64,000 nt of DNA from the NCBI GenBank assembly GCA_016712535.1, contig JADJQW010000002.1, forward strand, positions 1,054,001-1,118,000, given 5' to 3'. The DNA comes from Flavobacteriales bacterium (GTDB taxonomy: Bacteria > Bacteroidota > Bacteroidia > Flavobacteriales_F > PHOS-HE28). Below are positions 1 through 10,394 of the stretch, in pieces (within the stretch, counting starts at the first letter, position 1; the number at the start of each line of letters is the position of its first letter). A program made the translations under genes and the position numbers. A model generated the notes under the pieces. That model saw only the letters and a list, made by a program, of their open reading frames with translations, ran no database searches and was not told the origin of the DNA.

Positions 1-767
1 AAGCTGCCGTACTCCAATTCGCCCACGCTGATCTCCGCCTTCAGTCCCCATTGCGCGAAGCGTTGCAAGTGGTCGATGTCGACGAAGGCGAGATTGTGGT
101 CGATCTGCTCCAGGCCCGTCTGGTACACGCCGCACACCCGGAACTTCCGAGGGCGTATGTCGTCGCGCCCGCGCACGAGGTAAGTCGTGATGGTGTCGTT
201 CGTGCCGATGCGCAACCGGTCGGCGTGGTGCTTCGAGAGAAGCAGATCGATGGGCCGCGCGCTATCGGCGATGGCCGGCAAGCTGCCGGATCTCAGGTGC
301 GCGGACAGGAAGCTCGTGTCGTAATCGGCGCCGATGCCCTTGAGGACAACGCCTTCGATGTCGTTCTCCGTCTCGATGATGCCGGGGCGGGTGGCATAGA
401 CTTGGATATGCGCGATGCCCGGAACGGTATCGAGCCAGGGATAGAACGATTGCTCAATGGGAATTCGCAGGGTCTCCTTCGGATCGGTCTGGCCGATTGC
501 CGCGATCTGCAGGTGCGCCGAGGCTCCGGTTACTTTCGCCCGCACCTCGCGCTGGAAGCCCCGCGTGATGCCCACAGTAAGGATCATGACCGCCATGCCC
601 ACCACGACGCCCCCTATGGCAATGGCCACGATCGGGCGCGAGAAGCTCGATGTGCCTGTGGAGCTGCCGCGCACGATGCGCCGGGCGATGAAGTGCGCGA
701 AGGCCACTGCGGATGCGATGCGGCCGAAGATAGACCGTGCGTCATGGCTGGGCCTTGTGCTGCTCAT
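1..767 (-). CDS. ABC transporter permease, LolC/LolE (FtsX-like) family, 3' part cut off by window edge
   Basis: The minus strand has an open frame from the window edge to an ATG at 767, about 255 residues. After a short N-terminus ending in a FIARRIVRG-type stretch comes one strong transmembrane segment (about residues 35-60, rich in Ile/Val/Gly), then a long periplasmic region with GIGADYDTSFL and FRVCGVYQTGLEQID-like strings. One helix followed by a MacB-type periplasmic domain is the N-terminal layout of LolC/LolE permeases, which work with an ATPase to release lipoproteins from the inner membrane. The C-terminal helices lie outside the window. The start is uncertain: ATG 767 overlaps the divergent gene by 50 bases, while a GTG at 707 would avoid overlap and puts the start next to the conserved FIARR motif. 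Confidence 0.8.
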   Translation of the reverse strand, partial: MSSTRPSHDARSIFGRIASAVAFAHFIARRIVRGSSTGTSSFSRPIVAIAIGGVVVGMAVMILTVGITRGFQREVRAKVTGASAHLQIAAIGQTDPKETLRIPIEQSFYPWLDTVPGIAHIQVYATRPGIIETENDIEGVVLKGIGADYDTSFLSAHLRSGSLPAIADSARPIDLLLSKHHADRLRIGTNDTITTYLVRGRDDIRPRKFRVCGVYQTGLEQIDHNLAFVDIDHLQRFAQWGLKAEISVGELEYGS

Positions 768-1935
768 CGGCAATGCCTTGGACGCCACGGCACAAGCGCC
801 GAAGCTCGTGGCCAAGGGCGAACCTGAGGTGCGCGTTGGAGCAGAACGAACCGAGGAATACCTGCCGCTGCTGGCCAACCAGCGCATTGGTGTCGTAACC
901 AATCATACGGGCCGGATTGGCCGCATCCACTTGGTCGATTCACTGGTGGCGCTCAAGGTGGAAGTGGTTAAGGTGTTCGCTCCGGAGCACGGCTTCCGTG
1001 GTGATGCCGATGCCGGTGAGCAGGTGAAGGACCACCGAGACCCGCGCACCGGCCTGTCCATCGTTTCGCTTTACGGCAAGAGCAAGAAACCGAGCGCCGC
1101 GCAGCTCGCGGATGTGGATGTACTGCTCTTCGACATTCAGGATGTGGGTGCGCGCTTCTACACCTACATCAGCACCCTGCACTATGCGATGGAGGCCGCG
1201 CTCGCTCACCAGAAGAAGGTGATCGTGCTCGATCGCCCTAACCCCAACGGTTTCTACGTCGATGGCCCTTTGCTCGATACCGCGTACCGCTCATTCGTAG
1301 GCATGCATCCGGTTCCGATCGTGCATGGCATGACCATCGGCGAGTATGCGCGCATGATCAACGGCGAGGGCTGGCTTCCCGATGGCATGCGCTGTGACCT
1401 GACGGTGATCGCGTGCGAGGGCTATGAGCACGACCTGTTCATCAAGCTGGATGAGCGCCCATCGCCGAATCTGCCGAACATGGCTTCTGTTTACCTGTAT
1501 CCGTCGCTCTGTTTATTCGAAGGCACGGTGGTAAGTGTGGGCCGCGGCACGGAGAAGCCTTTTCAGTGCATCGGGTATCCAGGCAATCCCGTAGGTGATC
1601 ACCGCTTCACGCCGCGTGCTATGCCCGGAGCGAAGGACCCGCCGCATAAGGGACATGAGTGCAAAGGACTGGACCTCGAGGCTTACGGTGGTTTCCAGAG
1701 CCGCATGGAGAAGCGCATCAACCTGCAGTGGCTCGTTGGGCTCCATGCCGAAGCACCGGAGAAGGCCGGCTTCTTCACGCCCTTCTTCGATAAGCTGGCC
1801 GGCAGCAAGGACTTGCGCGAGCGGATCCAGCGCGGCGATAGCGAAGAGGCGATCCGCGCGTCATGGAAGCCGGGCTTGGAGCGCTTCATGAGGATCCGCT
1901 CCAAGTATTTGCTGTATCCCGACTTCAAGCCTTGA
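718..1935 (+). CDS. DUF1343 exo-beta-N-acetylmuramidase (NamZ/YbbC family), secreted
   Basis: 405 residues. ATG 718 was chosen because it gives a signal peptide (basic start, hydrophobic WLGLVLLIGNAL, Ala-rich cleavage region); the frame is open further upstream, but that part overlaps the divergent permease. The mature protein has family hallmarks: IGVVTNHTG near the start, FAPEHGFRGDADAGE, VLLFDIQDVGARFYTYI, and DRPNPNG. The family founder, NamZ of Bacillus subtilis, releases terminal N-acetylmuramic acid from peptidoglycan fragments, so a periplasmic or exported role in muropeptide recycling is likely. The length is normal for the family. A strong hairpin follows the stop codon. Confidence 0.85.
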   Translation: MRPKIDRASWLGLVLLIGNALDATAQAPKLVAKGEPEVRVGAERTEEYLPLLANQRIGVVTNHTGRIGRIHLVDSLVALKVEVVKVFAPEHGFRGDADAGEQVKDHRDPRTGLSIVSLYGKSKKPSAAQLADVDVLLFDIQDVGARFYTYISTLHYAMEAALAHQKKVIVLDRPNPNGFYVDGPLLDTAYRSFVGMHPVPIVHGMTIGEYARMINGEGWLPDGMRCDLTVIACEGYEHDLFIKLDERPSPNLPNMASVYLYPSLCLFEGTVVSVGRGTEKPFQCIGYPGNPVGDHRFTPRAMPGAKDPPHKGHECKGLDLEAYGGFQSRMEKRINLQWLVGLHAEAPEKAGFFTPFFDKLAGSKDLRERIQRGDSEEAIRASWKPGLERFMRIRSKYLLYPDFKP

Positions 1936-1941
1936 ACGAAA

Positions 1942-1984
1942 GAAGCCCCGGCCTCCCGCTGCACAGCGGCATGGCCGGGGCTTC
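1942..1984. terminator. Bidirectional hairpin terminator between convergent genes
   Basis: A perfect 12-bp inverted repeat (GAAGCCCCGGCC at 1942-1953 with its complement at 1973-1984) encloses a 19-base loop. It sits between the stop of the NamZ-type gene and the stop of the T9SS gene that converges on it. No clear T-run follows, but stem strength and position fit a shared terminator. Confidence 0.75.
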
Positions 1985-2007
1985 TCTTCAATGCGTCTCG
2001 CTCGCGA

Positions 2008-5000
2008 CTACTTCTGGATCACCAGGCGCTCGGTGTGGATCGCGCTGCCGGCCGCGATGCTCACCAGGTACATGCCGTTGGCCAGCTCCCCGTTCAGGGC
2101 GATGGCGGTGTTCACGTAGCCGTCCTGCACCCCGATGGTGCGCTGGGCCACGCGCTTGCCGAAGCTGTCGTAGATGTCCAGGTTGATGGACTCCACGCCC
2201 TCCTCAACGCTGCTCAGGCTCAAGAAGAGCTGATCGCCGCGGTTCGGGTTCGGGTACATCGCCACGCGGGCCTCGCTCGCCGTGGTGCTGCCGCCCTCTT
2301 CAGCCATGCCGAAGCTGCAGGTGGTGGTGAGCAGGCAGATGTCGCCGTAGGGGTCGCTGCTGTGGCACCAGGTGGAGCCATTGTTGAAGCTCGCGCGCAC
2401 ATCCACCTCATAGGTTTTGCCGCAGGTGAGGCCGTTGGTGTTCACCCAGTACTGCCCCGTGGCGCTGGTCTTCACGATGGTGATGTTCTCCGATGGGATG
2501 CGGAAGCGGAACTGGTAGCGGTTCGCGTTCTGCCAGAATGCGCTTGAGCAGGTGGGGCCTGGCTCCACCAAGCGCTTCACCGGACGCGCATGCACGAGCT
2601 GGGTGGAGCCGATCGTGCGGCTCTGGCCGCAGCTCAGGTACTGGTTGCCGGGCAGGTCCAGGAGCTTGGTGCGGGGGCACGATGCCAGAGCGTTGTTCAG
2701 CATCATGCGGCAAGCGGGGCCCCAGTTGTTGTACACCCCGCCGACGAGGGCGCGCACTTTCACGTTGTACAATACGCCTTGGGCAAGCGGGAGGGTGCTG
2801 AGCAAGCAGTGCGTGGAGGCTTGGGCGCGCTTGAAGCTGAGCCCCCGTTCGGATCATAGAACCAGAACTGGTAACCGGTCGCCAACGGATTGGCGTTGGC
2901 CACGATGAAGGCTTGGCCGCATGCGTATGGCGCCCAGTCGAGCTTATCGCAGCTGGTGTAGATCAGGCGGTCGGTGCCCACGGGCAGGCAGAAGCCCTCG
3001 TTGCCCGCGATCTGGCTGGTGGCTCCGCTGGTGAAGCCGCCGTTGCCGTACTGGTCGTGGAGGTTGTCGATCAGGCGCACGCTGCTGTTGACCTTAAGGA
3101 GGTAGCCGCCGTTCACGATGCCATCGCCGGCACCATCAGTGACCACGAGGTAGAAGCAGCCATCGGGCAGGCAAGTAGCCTCAGAACCATTGCCGACCAG
3201 GGCGCCGCCACCGCTCTGCACAAGGATGTTGGTGCCTTGCTCGAACAGTTGCCAAGTCAGGTCGTCATAGCCATCAGCCTGGTACACGAAGTCCAAATCG
3301 GTGGTGCAGGGAACGCCAGCGCAGCCGCAGGTTGGCCCTGTGCCGATCACATCGAGCACGGTCTGCGAGTCGCCATCATCGCAGGCATCACCCGGGTTGG
3401 TGTTCGCCGCGGTGGGGCACACGTCGCAGGCATCGCCGTCGCCGTCGCTGTCACCATCCTCTTGCAAAGGGTTGGGAACACTCACGCAGTTGTCATCGAT
3501 ATCGCAAACACCATCATTGTCGGCATCGGCAACGCAGGGCGCCTCAGGCGCAAGGGCCACACCACGGAACGCGGTATTCGCGGGCGCCGTGGCAATCGTG
3601 GCTCCTGTGCTGCCTGCGCCGGTATCCACGATGCGCACCAGTCGATTCGTTCCTTCCGTGGTGGTAGCGTAGATCACTGGATCCGCGCCGCTGAAATCCA
3701 CCTCCAATCCGCGCGCTCCTGTTGTGCCATCAACCGCCAAGGTGTAGCTGAGCACCCAGTTGCCTGCGATGAAGTCCCAACGCTGCACGCCGCCACCGGA
3801 AGAGAATGCCCGGTCATCAGCGATGTAGCAGATGGTGGTGGCGGGGTTGAAGGTGAACTCATAAGGGCTAGCGCTTCCTCCAGCATTGATCACAACGGTG
3901 CTGGTCTGACCAGTCGTGGTGGGCAATCCGCTTCCAACGGCCCAAACCCCTCGGCTTGCGCCGGAGCCGGTTGAGAAATACAGTTGACCGTTGTGCACCT
4001 CCATCGCGCGGTTGTTGGTGAGCGTGGTGCTCACGGTAGCCGGTGCGCCAGGACCGAAGTAGGCGATTCCGGTGTTGGCGCCCGCGCTCCAGAAGTCGGT
4101 GCCTTGGCTGGCGGCGCCACGGACGCTGCCGCCGCTGAAGAAGCTCGCGCTCGTGGCTTCGCGCACGAAGGATGCGGCGTTATCCATGGAGCCGATCGCG
4201 CGATTCACGGAGGCCGAGGTGCTTGAGGTCAGGTTCCCTGCTCCAGGAAGCGTTTGCGCATAGCCAGCGAACACGAGCTTGGCCTTGTCAGCGGAGCGCG
4301 ACAGAGCGCCTTCGGTGGTCGCGGTGCCGCTCACGACAAGCGGATCAGTTGCACCAGAGGGCAATTCGATGCTGATGGTGCTCGCGCCGGCGCCGGTGAA
4401 TTCACGCAGCACGATCGGATTGCCCGTATTGGTGAGCGCGCCGCTGCCGTTGCCTGCTTGCAGCACCACGATGTTGCCATTCGTGAACTGCACTGGGACT
4501 CCGGTGCAGCTGCAATTGGGCTGATAGGTGTCGTTCGTGGTATTCGCCTGGCCATCGTTGCAGGGTGATCCGGGGATGGCCGATCCGCCTGGCACTCCAA
4601 GGCAGTCGAGCGGTTGTCCGATGCAGGCGCATCCGGCGCTCCATGTGTCGTTGCCGGTATTCGGGTCCAGGTCATCACAGGGTGAGCCCGGCAGATCGCT
4701 GCCACCGGGCACGTTGAGGCAGTCGATCAGCTGGCCGACGCACAGGCATGTTGGGCTCCATGTATCGTTGCCGGTGTTGGCGTCGTTGTCGTTGCAAGGC
4801 GTGCCGGGCAACGCGGGGCCGTTCGGAGTTCCTTCGCAATCCACGGTCTGGCCCAGGCAGCTGCAATCGCCTTGCAGCACGTCATTGATCGTGCTGTTGT
4901 TGCCATCATCGCAGGAAGAGCCCACGGTGCCTGCCACCGCAGGGCAGAGGTCGGTGTTGTCCGCGACGTAGCCGACTGGCTGCACGCAGGCAATTTGGCT

Positions 5001-7586
5001 GTCATTGGGATCGCCAAGGTTATCGCCTTCAGTATCAGCGTACCAAGTGGTGGGCGCATCGAAGTTGGCATCGCTCGTCGTGAACACGATGGGCGTGGTG
5101 CCCGAGGCCGGGTTCACGGTGCTGCCTGCTCCGGACCACGTGCCGTTGCTGCTTAGGCCGGGGCAGTTCACCAGCGCCGCGGTTGCCACATCGCGCTGCT
5201 CGATCCGGCGGATGCCATCAGGAAGGGTGGTGGGCAGGTAGGCGCCCCAACGGCCGACCTGGCCATCAACACCTGCATCATGCCAAGTGGTGTATGTCTG
5301 GTCGATGCCGTCACTCTCCGCCCAAGTGCCCCAGACGGGGCGGCCCGTGCCGGCCTCATTGTCGTAGAGGAACACCATGTTCTCGGCAGCAGCGCTCGAT
5401 TCGCCGCGCGCCGCGCGAGCGGTGCCTGTCGGCACGATCATGCGGATGGTGTTCGTGGTCCGCACCGAATTGGTGATCGCGAGCCCGCCGAAGCCGTTGT
5501 TGAGCTGCACGTAGAAGTACACGTCGTTGCCATCATTGAACACCGCGTTGCCAGTTGGCACCATGCTGAACCAGCCCGTGTAGCTGCCGGTACCATCGGT
5601 GGTGAGTTCGGCGCTGCGCGTGTTCGTGGTGAACTCATCCCCGTCGAGCACAGGGGCGTTCACGCCCTTGCTCGAGGTCTGGCCGGTGATATGCCCGAAG
5701 GCGCCAGCCGTATTGTTGATCGCGTACATGTTGCCCGCTGATGAGGCCAGGCCCAGGCTCGCATTCGTGCTTGCACCCACGATGTAGCGATAATTCGCGT
5801 TCGGAACCAGGTTGTCCAGTTGCAGCCTGCAGAGGTATGGGAGGCGCGTGCCTGAGGTGCTTCCGTTCACGGCATACTGAGGGAGGATGATCTCCGTGAG
5901 CGTCGGCTCATCGGTGATAACGATCGCCGGGCTGTTGCCGTCATTCAAGCCGGTTGCTGTCGCGGTGAGCACATAGGTGCCGGGCGCATCGAAGCTGATG
6001 TCGTTGAAGGTGGCCGTGCCGTTCACCGCAGTCTGGGTGAGCGTTCCGGCGATGTTGCCGGGGCCGATGAAAACGCTGATCGTTACCGCGCCGCCGAATT
6101 CGGTAGCCACGGTGGCATCCCCGCGGAGCGCATCAACCTGGAAGGCTGCGACCACCTGATTGGTGAGGCCGCTGGGCGGCATGTTGCTGAAGCTCAGATC
6201 CTGCGCGGCTCCCAACACATCGAACGGCGCGCTGAGGCCGTCGGTGAGCGCATCACCGGTCGTTACCTCAGCATTCAGCACGACGCCGGCGTCGGTGATA
6301 TCATAGAGCAAGCCTGTGATCACGACGGTGTGCGTGCCTGCCAGGATCGTTCCTGTCAAAGTGCCGCTGAGCGAGCCAGCGCCTTGATCAACCGTAATGA
6401 GCACGTTGGTATTAGCCGCAACGTTCTGCGGATTGTTGCTTCCGTCCTGCGCTTGCACCGTCACGCTGAACCCCGTGTTCTCAATCACGTTGCCGCCGCC
6501 ATTGATGCTGGTGATCGCCAATTGCGTAGGACCAGAGACCGCAATGCCCGTTCCGGTCACTGGCACCGGTTGGTTCGATGCACCCGTGCTCGAGCAGGTC
6601 ACATCGGCGCCGTAAGCGATGGCTGCAGCAGGGCTGAAGCGCACATGGATCGTGGTGGCGCTCACGGTGCCGCTGGTCGGTGTGATGGCTACGGGGTTAT
6701 TGCTCCAATCGCTTCCGTCAAGCGAGACTTCGAATCCAGCCGGGGCCAGCACTTCGAGGTCATCAGTCAGGTTGCTTCCGCTCACCAGGAAGGTCTGCGC
6801 AGTGCTATTGCTGCCCACGTTCACGTTGCCGAAAGCGCCTGTGAAGCCCGTAAGGTTGGTGCTGATGGCAGGTGCGGCCGTCGCGGTGAGCGAGAAATCA
6901 TCCACGCCCATGCCATCGTCGGCTCCAGATGCGTTGAAATCGGTCCAGCGGATGAAGAGCGTGGCACCATTGGCGATGCTCAGTCCGGTCAGCGTGTGGC
7001 TGATGGCCGCGCTGTGCAGCATGCTGCCGCTGGCGGTGGCCAAGGCGGCCACGTTCGCGTAGTCCAATGCATCAATATCATTCCAAGTGCCCGTGGTCAG
7101 GCTCGTGGCATTCGTGCTGTACTGGAAGTCGAGCCGATCGAAGCGGTTGATAGCCCCGATGCGCCAAGTTTCGCCGGTATACGCGATGGCCACGTTGGTG
7201 ATGGTGGAGCCGGTATTGTTAACCAGGAAGAAACCGATCGTCGGAATGTTGCTTCCGCTCTGAAGGCCGCCGATCGCACGCTCCGTATTGCCGCTCAGGC
7301 CGAAGTGGAATGAATTACCCCCGTTAGAGCTCCCGGTGCCAGCGTCCATCTGGGTATTGCCGCTCGATTCGAGGAAATACCAGCCGTTCACAGCGCTGCT
7401 GTGCAGGTTGAGGTCGCCACCGGCCACGGAGATGTTCGCGGTGCCCAAGGCACTGAAATCCTGCGTGTAGGGTGAGCCGAGCGTGGTGTAGCTGTGCTGC
7501 GCGGATGCTGATGCGATGAGGATGACGAAGGCCGAAAGGGCCCAAGCAGCGCGAAGCCGATGCGGTGTAGGGTTGAAGAGTCTCAT
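2008..7586 (-). CDS. Very large secreted multidomain protein with T9SS sorting domain; one apparent frameshift near 2842-2846
   Basis: About 1,859 residues if the frameshift is repaired. ATG 7586 gives a clear signal peptide (MRLFNPTPHRL then a hydrophobic core ending ASASAQ). Order: an N-terminal secreted domain of the kind found in extracellular anchor proteins (about residues 25-240), a choice-of-anchor/HYR-like beta domain (GNVNVGSNSTAQTF, about 245-345), further Ig-like repeats, a lamin-tail-like region, three 39-residue Cys-rich repeats (about 916-1032), thrombospondin type-3 DxDxDG calcium repeats (about 1350-1385), and a C-terminal type A T9SS sorting domain (MYPNPNRGD ... ERLVIQK). 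The reading frame changes at a run of five Cs (2842-2846). With six, FYDPNGG continues into LSFKRAQAST and the T9SS tail; with five, translation ends in a short nonsense tail at 2760 and export is lost. The gene probably encodes a cell-surface adhesin-like protein. Confidence 0.8.
4491..4841 (-). repeat. Three tandem 117-bp units encoding Cys-rich 39-residue repeats
   Basis: Inside the large T9SS gene, three consecutive units of exactly 117 bases (4725-4841, 4608-4724, 4491-4607) each encode DC..(V/T)P.G..(L/I)PG(S/T)PC.D..ANTGNDT(W/Y)...C.C.G. A more diverged fourth copy lies just upstream in the coding direction (about 4842-4955, SSCDDGNNSTINDVLQGDCSC). Four to five cysteines per unit suggest disulfide-stabilised extracellular stalk modules. 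Confidence 0.8.
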
Positions 7587-7724
7587 GGTCGGGGAGTTGG
7601 GTTTCACGGGCCGAAATTGATGGTGCAGCGTCAACTGCAGGTAAAGGGGATCCGAAGGTGCAATGAATCCGCTCAACCGCGAATCGGGGAGCACAACTTG
7701 TTGATAAATGAAATGCGGAGCGCC

Positions 7725-10253
7725 TCAGTCGCGCAGCAGGCGCAGCGTCCATGAACGCTCACCTTGAATGACATGGAGCTGGTAGGCCCCAGCGCGAAGG
7801 CCACCAAGGGGCCATTCGAACCGGTCGCCATCCCCTTCTTTGCGCGCCTGGGCCACCAACCGGCCGGTTGCGTCAACGATGCGCAGGTCGGTCCGGCCGG
7901 CAGGAAGGCCTTGGATGAAGGCCATCTCCCGCACCGGATTCGGGTAGAGCGCTGGTTCCGGGCCATCGGCTTCGAACCGGACCGGCACCGCATGGCTATC
8001 GGACCAGCGGCCATCCGTATCGAATTGGCGCAACTTGTAATAGCTCAGGCCAGGCCACGGGGCACGGTCGAAGGCGCGATAGGTGAGTTGCGATTGGCTC
8101 GTGCCTGCCCCGGGAACGGTCGTCACGGATTCATAGGCCACGCCATCACGGCTCCTTAGGATTTCATAATGGTCATTGTTCAATTCGGAAGCGATGGTCC
8201 AGTCGAGCCGGACCAGGCTGTTGTCGGCCATGGCATCGAAACGGAGCAACTCAACCGGCAGCGGGCTCAGGATGTGCGTGAGGGTAAAAGGGCCGAAGGC
8301 GCTCACATTGTTCGCCGTTGCCCAATAGGAGCCATTGCCCACTGATTCCAATTGGTCTTCCCAATAAGGCACTGCGCTATTGTATCGTTGGGCGCGCAGG
8401 CTCAGCGGATCGGCCAAAGGAGCGCTCGGCAGCTCACTGGCCATGTACGAGAAGGTAAGCAGCGTGTTCGGAGTGCCGGTCACATCGATCTGCCAGAACC
8501 GATCGACGGTGGCTTCGGCGTTATCAGGCAGCAACCCGTAGCCACTGGGCAAAGCGGTGACCAAGGTGGGCGTAACAGGCAAAGGCATGTTATCCGGGGG
8601 CGTGCCGTAGGTCGCCATGGTTACACTGCCGGCATCGCCACTGAGCAGGTCGAAGGTGAAAGGGATGTACGCCGTGGCCGTGCCGAAGGGGACCAGATGC
8701 GCACCGGTAGTTGTGCCGATGGCCCAGCGAACGCGGCTGGCGTTGTCGGTGCGCTCGCTGCGGATATGCCGCGTGGTGCCGAATGTGCTGTTCGATGCGA
8801 TGGCGCCGACGGATGAATTCAGCAAGGTGAGCATCCGCCCATTCAGATCGAGGATCGCTGCCGTAGTGTTCAGGTTGAGCACCTGCGCCACACGTACATC
8901 TGAGTTCATCTGCACCAAGGGCTGCCCTGCGGTCTTGGCGATGCGCCAATTGAAGAAGTCCTCGCCACCTGCGGTGTTGATCACTTGTGTGCTTGTGGTG
9001 CCACTGAAGAGCACCAGCCCGGTGCGTTCGTTGAAGCCGGTTGTACCATAGTTCGTCCAATTCCCGTACACGGTCACCTGGAAATTAGAGATGGTGACAT
9101 CGAGCTCCGGCGTGCCCGTGGCATTGAGGATATCCAGGTTGCCCTTGATCAGCAGCGTGCCGAGGATGGTCTTGGTGCCCGTGCCGGTGATTCGCAAGTT
9201 GCCATATCCCCCTACGACATTCGGAACATTCTGGATGCCTGCCCCGGAGTAGATCGTGAGGCTCGCAGCGTCGAAGGCGTACTGATTGTTGTTCACGATG
9301 TACGCTGGCCAAGCTACCGGGGTGCCGGTGATCTCGAGCGTGGCGCCAGCGTTCACGAACATCCGGTGCCAGGCCGTCCCAGAACCAGCCGCGTGCACTT
9401 GGGTGGCGCGCACGTAACCACCGGGGCCGATAGTGATGCGGCACTCGTTCGCCACGAGCGTGTTATTCGTGGTCGCGTAAAGGATGCCGGGAATGATCAA
9501 GCTGCCGTTCACCGTGATAGACCCCCCCAATTGTGCGGCATCGGCGCCTGCCAATCCATCGATGCTCACGTTGCCTGTGCCGGCGGCACCCACCAGCGCC
9601 AGGGTGCTGCCCGCGTTGATGGTCACATGGAAATTGCTCGCCGCAGTGCAGCCATTGTATAGCATGGTGGTGCTGCCCGCGCTGAAGCGCAGGTTCACGT
9701 TCATGCCGATGGTGAAATTCGTGGTGCCGAGCGCTGCGCCGCTGATGGGATGCGTGGTCACCGTTTTCCTGATCCGGGCTGCATTGGCTGCCCCGGTTCC
9801 GCTCATGGTGATGTTCGCTCCATCGATGCTCAGGCTGATGCCATCCAATGTGGCGCCATTGCCCAAGTTGCCGTTCACCAGGATCTGGCCGGTGTGCGCC
9901 GGAGCCACACCGTACACGTGCACATAGCTCAGGTTGGTTGCGCCGGTGTTGTTGTTGTAGAGCCGCCCCGTGGGTTCAATGAACAGCTCTGCGCAATGGT
10001 AGGTGCTGCCGAATGCAGCAGTGACGGTGGTGCCGGTCCTGATCCAGACCCGGTTATTGGCATTCGGAACGGCGGACGCCGCTGGCGAACTTGCCCAACT
10101 GACCCCGTCATAGACCCTCCAAGTGGCGACGGTGTTCCAAGCTCCCGTCACCCACGAGCCATAATCGCCTGCTGTCTGCCCATGAGCCAAGGCGCAGGCA
10201 CAGGTCAACAGGAACCCCAACGAGGAACGGAGCGCAACAGTGCGAAGGCTCAT
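7725..10253 (-). CDS. Secreted beta-rich protein with T9SS type A sorting domain
   Basis: 842 residues. ATG 10253 gives a typical signal peptide (MSLRTVALRSSLGFLLTCACALAHGQ). The body is Gly/Thr/Asn-rich with repeated short beta motifs (GSLIIPG, GNLDILNATG, TVYGNWTNYG, GRMLTLLNSSVG), resembling parallel beta-helix/autotransporter-adhesin-type passenger regions. Residues around 690-760 look like a fibronectin-type segment (VELLRFDAMADNSLVRLDWTIASE, NDHYEILRSRDG) that often precedes the T9SS tail. The C-terminus (ALYPNPVREMAFI ... SWTLRLLRD) is a T9SS sorting domain, so the protein should cross the outer membrane and be anchored or released at the surface. It lies 138 bases upstream of, and in the same direction as, the next large T9SS gene. 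Exact function is not recognisable. Confidence 0.85.
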   Translation of the reverse strand: MSLRTVALRSSLGFLLTCACALAHGQTAGDYGSWVTGAWNTVATWRVYDGVSWASSPAASAVPNANNRVWIRTGTTVTAAFGSTYHCAELFIEPTGRLYNNNTGATNLSYVHVYGVAPAHTGQILVNGNLGNGATLDGISLSIDGANITMSGTGAANAARIRKTVTTHPISGAALGTTNFTIGMNVNLRFSAGSTTMLYNGCTAASNFHVTINAGSTLALVGAAGTGNVSIDGLAGADAAQLGGSITVNGSLIIPGILYATTNNTLVANECRITIGPGGYVRATQVHAAGSGTAWHRMFVNAGATLEITGTPVAWPAYIVNNNQYAFDAASLTIYSGAGIQNVPNVVGGYGNLRITGTGTKTILGTLLIKGNLDILNATGTPELDVTISNFQVTVYGNWTNYGTTGFNERTGLVLFSGTTSTQVINTAGGEDFFNWRIAKTAGQPLVQMNSDVRVAQVLNLNTTAAILDLNGRMLTLLNSSVGAIASNSTFGTTRHIRSERTDNASRVRWAIGTTTGAHLVPFGTATAYIPFTFDLLSGDAGSVTMATYGTPPDNMPLPVTPTLVTALPSGYGLLPDNAEATVDRFWQIDVTGTPNTLLTFSYMASELPSAPLADPLSLRAQRYNSAVPYWEDQLESVGNGSYWATANNVSAFGPFTLTHILSPLPVELLRFDAMADNSLVRLDWTIASELNNDHYEILRSRDGVAYESVTTVPGAGTSQSQLTYRAFDRAPWPGLSYYKLRQFDTDGRWSDSHAVPVRFEADGPEPALYPNPVREMAFIQGLPAGRTDLRIVDATGRLVAQARKEGDGDRFEWPLGGLRAGAYQLHVIQGERSWTLRLLRD

Positions 10254-10302
10254 TTGGGTCCTCACGAGGGGCAATGAAAACAGATCCATGGAACGAGCGC
10301 GA

Positions 10303-10310
10303 CAAATATA
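10303..10310 (-). promoter_or_regulatory. Bacteroidota-type -7 box TATATTTG upstream of the 842-residue T9SS gene
   Basis: The minus strand reads TATATTTG, an exact match to the TAnnTTTG -7 element of Bacteroidota housekeeping promoters, about 50 bases before ATG 10253. No convincing TTG -33 element at the usual spacing was seen. Confidence 0.6.
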
Positions 10311-10394
10311 AGACGCCAAACCGGCGCCCAGGTGGCTGAATGCCCTGTTACGCTTAGATTACCAGTGGGTTGCGTGAGCTTGACGTTATTGAGG

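Noticed and set aside
2760..7694. Large T9SS gene and the 265-codon frame at 2008-2805 as two separate genes
   Set aside because: The second frame has no signal peptide or independent start, and its sequence continues the first exactly at the C-run; one gene with an indel explains both.
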